Assembly (NCBI GenBank): GCA_021781185.1
Contig: JAJXXI010000320.1
Coordinates: forward strand, 1-6,785
DNA: 6,785 nucleotides
Reading direction: 5' to 3'
DNA from: a bacterium
GTDB lineage: Bacteria; Verrucomicrobiota; Verrucomicrobiia; Limisphaerales; UBA11358
A model generated the notes under the pieces. That model saw nothing but the letters and a program-made list of their open reading frames with translations, had not been told where the DNA came from and did not search any database. Numbering within the stretch: the stretch's first letter is position 1; each line of letters opens with the position of its first letter. The position numbers and the translations under genes were made by a program. This document shows, piece after piece, positions 5,040 through 6,785 of this stretch.

Positions 5040-6785
5040 TCAGATCAAGCGCTTGCGCACCATCCAAGACTTGATGACCTGCGTCAGCCCGACATAGCAG
5101 ATGAGCGTCAGCGCGAGCAGCGGCCAGAATTGCCACGGCAGCGGCACGAAGCCCAGATACTGCGCCAGCGGCGTGAAGGGCAGCAGCGCGCCAATGCCCA
5201 TGATGGCCAGCGTGGTCATGGTCAGTTGCCAGCTCGCTCGCGATTGGATGAACGGGATCTGGTTCGTGCGAATGACGTGGACGATCAGCGTCTGTGTCAT
5301 GAGCGATTCCACGAACCAGCCGGTGCTGAACAGCGCGGCGGCGTAGGTGTGGTCGGAATCTGCGGGATGCGCGAATCGCACGGCGAGGTCCGCCGTCGGC
5401 GGCACCAGGCCGAGGTTGCTGCACTTGAAGTAAAAACACATCAGGCCATAGGTCGTGTAATCGAAAATGGAGCTGATCGGCCCAATGAACAGAATGAACT
5501 TGGCGATCTCGCCCATCGCCCACGGGCGCGGCTTGGAAATGATGGCCGAACCGACGTTGTCGGTGGGAATCGGCACCTGCGAGAAATCGTAGAGCAGGTT
5601 GTTCGTCAGCACTTGGATCGGCTGCATCGGCAGGAATTTCAGCCAGGCGCTGGCGCCGAGCACGCTGAACATGTTGCCGAAGTTCGAACTCGCGCCCATG
5701 CGGATGTATTTCAAAATGTTCACGAAAACCTTGCGGCCTTCCAGCACGCCTTCCTCCAGCACCATGAGATCTTTCTCCAGCAAAATCATATCGGCGGACT
5801 CCTTGGCGATGTCCACGGCGGTGTCCACGGAAATGCCCACGTCGGCGGCGCGCAAGGCCGGCGCGTCGTTGATGCCGTCGCCCATGAAGCCGACGACATG
5901 CTTGTTGCGTTGCAATGCCTGCACGACGCGCTTTTTGTGCGCCGGTGAAAGGCGCGCGAAGACATCAACGGTCTCCACTTCTTTGCCAAGCTGTTCGTCG
6001 GTCAAATTTTCCACCTGGCTGCCGAGCAGAATCTTCTCCGCGTGAATGCCGACTTCGGTGCAGACCTTGCGCGTGACCAGATCATTGTCGCCGGTGAGCA
6101 CCTTCACGGTGACGCCGTTCTGCCGCAGCGCCGTGATGGCCTTGGCGGCGGAATCCTTCGGCGGATCAAGGAAGGCGAGGTAGCCGGTCAGCACCAGGCC
6201 GCTTTCATCAGCCTTGGTGAACGTGGTCTGTGCGCCGAGCGTTTTCGTCGCCACGGCCAGCACGCGGAAGCCGTCTTCGCTCAGCGAATTCACCTGTTCG
6301 ATCAGGTTGCCGACGAGGATGGGCTCCATCGGCAGGATTTCGCCGTCGTTCTCGAAATGCGTGCATTTGGCGAACACCGCTTCGGGCGCGCCCTTGGTGA
6401 GCAACTGGCGCGTGCCATCGGGATTCTCGACGGCCACGGACATCATGCGCCGCGAAAAGTCGAACGGGATTTCGTCCACCATCCGGTATTTGTCAATGCC
6501 CAGTTCGCGGTGCAGCTCCTTGTATTTCAGCACGGCGCGGTCGAGAACGTTTTTCAGTCCGGTCTGAAAATGGCTCAGCAAATACGCGTCGCGCAGCACG
6601 GCTTCGCTCTCGTTTTTGAACACGTCGCAGTGGATTTCCAGGATGACGTGGTCAATCGTCAGCGTGCCCGTCTTGTCGGTGCAGAGCACGTCCATCGCGC
6701 CGAAGTTCTGGATGGAATTCAATTTTTTGACGATGACTTTTTTCTTGGACATCGCCATCGCGCCCTTGGAAAGGCAGACGGAAAC
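5040..6785 (-). CDS. mgtA: Magnesium-translocating P-type ATPase, MgtA/MgtB type (N-terminus outside window)
   Basis: This is the C-terminal 581 residues of a P3B-type ATPase that imports Mg2+ across the inner membrane using ATP; the frame runs off the right edge. Counting from the Met at 6758: the phosphorylation motif DKTGT is at 28-32 (Asp28 at 6677-6675), the nucleotide-binding KGAPE at 122-126, DPPK at 198-201, TGDN at 222-225 and the hinge GDGINDAP at 293-300. The membrane half contains the MgtA-like segments ASSNFGNMFSVL (356-367) and NLLYDFSQVPIPTDNV (387-402), GPISSIFD (426-433), GWFVESLMTQTLIVHVIRT (480-498) and IPFIQS (501-506). These point to Mg2+ rather than Ca2+, Cu+ or K+ pumps. 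The family is usually near 900 residues, so roughly 330 N-terminal residues, including the actuator domain and first membrane helices, are missing. The Met at 6758 is internal, since VSVCLSKGA precedes it in frame. The loop before GWFVES (about 445-479) looks longer than in E. coli MgtA. The leader that would show Mg2+ control is not in view. Confidence 0.95.
   Translation of the reverse strand, partial: VSVCLSKGAMAMSKKKVIVKKLNSIQNFGAMDVLCTDKTGTLTIDHVILEIHCDVFKNESEAVLRDAYLLSHFQTGLKNVLDRAVLKYKELHRELGIDKYRMVDEIPFDFSRRMMSVAVENPDGTRQLLTKGAPEAVFAKCTHFENDGEILPMEPILVGNLIEQVNSLSEDGFRVLAVATKTLGAQTTFTKADESGLVLTGYLAFLDPPKDSAAKAITALRQNGVTVKVLTGDNDLVTRKVCTEVGIHAEKILLGSQVENLTDEQLGKEVETVDVFARLSPAHKKRVVQALQRNKHVVGFMGDGINDAPALRAADVGISVDTAVDIAKESADMILLEKDLMVLEEGVLEGRKVFVNILKYIRMGASSNFGNMFSVLGASAWLKFLPMQPIQVLTNNLLYDFSQVPIPTDNVGSAIISKPRPWAMGEIAKFILFIGPISSIFDYTTYGLMCFYFKCSNLGLVPPTADLAVRFAHPADSDHTYAAALFSTGWFVESLMTQTLIVHVIRTNQIPFIQSRASWQLTMTTLAIMGIGALLPFTPLAQYLGFVPLPWQFWPLLALTLICYVGLTQVIKSWMVRKRLI

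Noticed and set aside
5130..5948. 272-codon plus-strand frame antisense to the magnesium ATPase
   Set aside because: The minus strand carries all P-type ATPase motifs over this range; the plus-strand product is His/Arg/Gln-rich and resembles nothing known.

Overview
The window is a high-GC bacterial chromosomal segment. It holds two well-preserved large genes, one small lipoprotein gene, the tail of a fifth-class enzyme at the left edge, and about 1.2 kb of apparently decayed intergenic DNA. I infer Verrucomicrobiota, probably a subdivision-3 (Pedosphaera/Limisphaerales-like) relative. The reasons are weak or absent Shine-Dalgarno sequences, a large secreted TPR protein with a marked excess of Thr-Asn dipeptides, and an Ala/Lys/Glu-repeat lipoprotein. 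No rRNA or marker gene is present to confirm this.

Layout, left to right. Positions 2-292 (+) are the C-terminal end of what looks like a B12-binding radical SAM protein (DUF4070-type tail). Positions 293-394 are a gap with nested inverted repeats that could fold as an RNA. Positions 395-919 (+) encode a lipoprotein with 11-residue KVEAAK-type repeats. Positions 920-2150 hold no intact gene. They contain a frame-consistent coding relic interrupted by TGA codons (about 967-1440), two short signal-peptide-like starts facing each other (1567-1698 + and 1623-1783 -), and a 41-codon minus-strand frame (2038-2163) followed by a strong hairpin with a T-run on the minus strand (1981-2010). Positions 2151-4832 (+) encode an 893-residue secreted TPR protein. 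Positions 4833-5039 separate convergent genes and contain a bidirectional terminator. Positions 5040-6785 (-) are the C-terminal two thirds of an MgtA/MgtB-type magnesium P-type ATPase that runs off the right edge.

The genes do not form an obvious pathway. The TPR protein and the lipoprotein are both exported and probably act in the envelope. MgtA is an inner-membrane Mg2+ importer transcribed in the opposite direction. I see no defence system, CRISPR array, transposase, integrase or toxin-antitoxin pair. The most unusual part is the 920-2150 stretch, which reads as a graveyard of small gene fragments, possibly a rearrangement scar. The folded element at 296-367 comes second. Neither amounts to a demonstrated new system.
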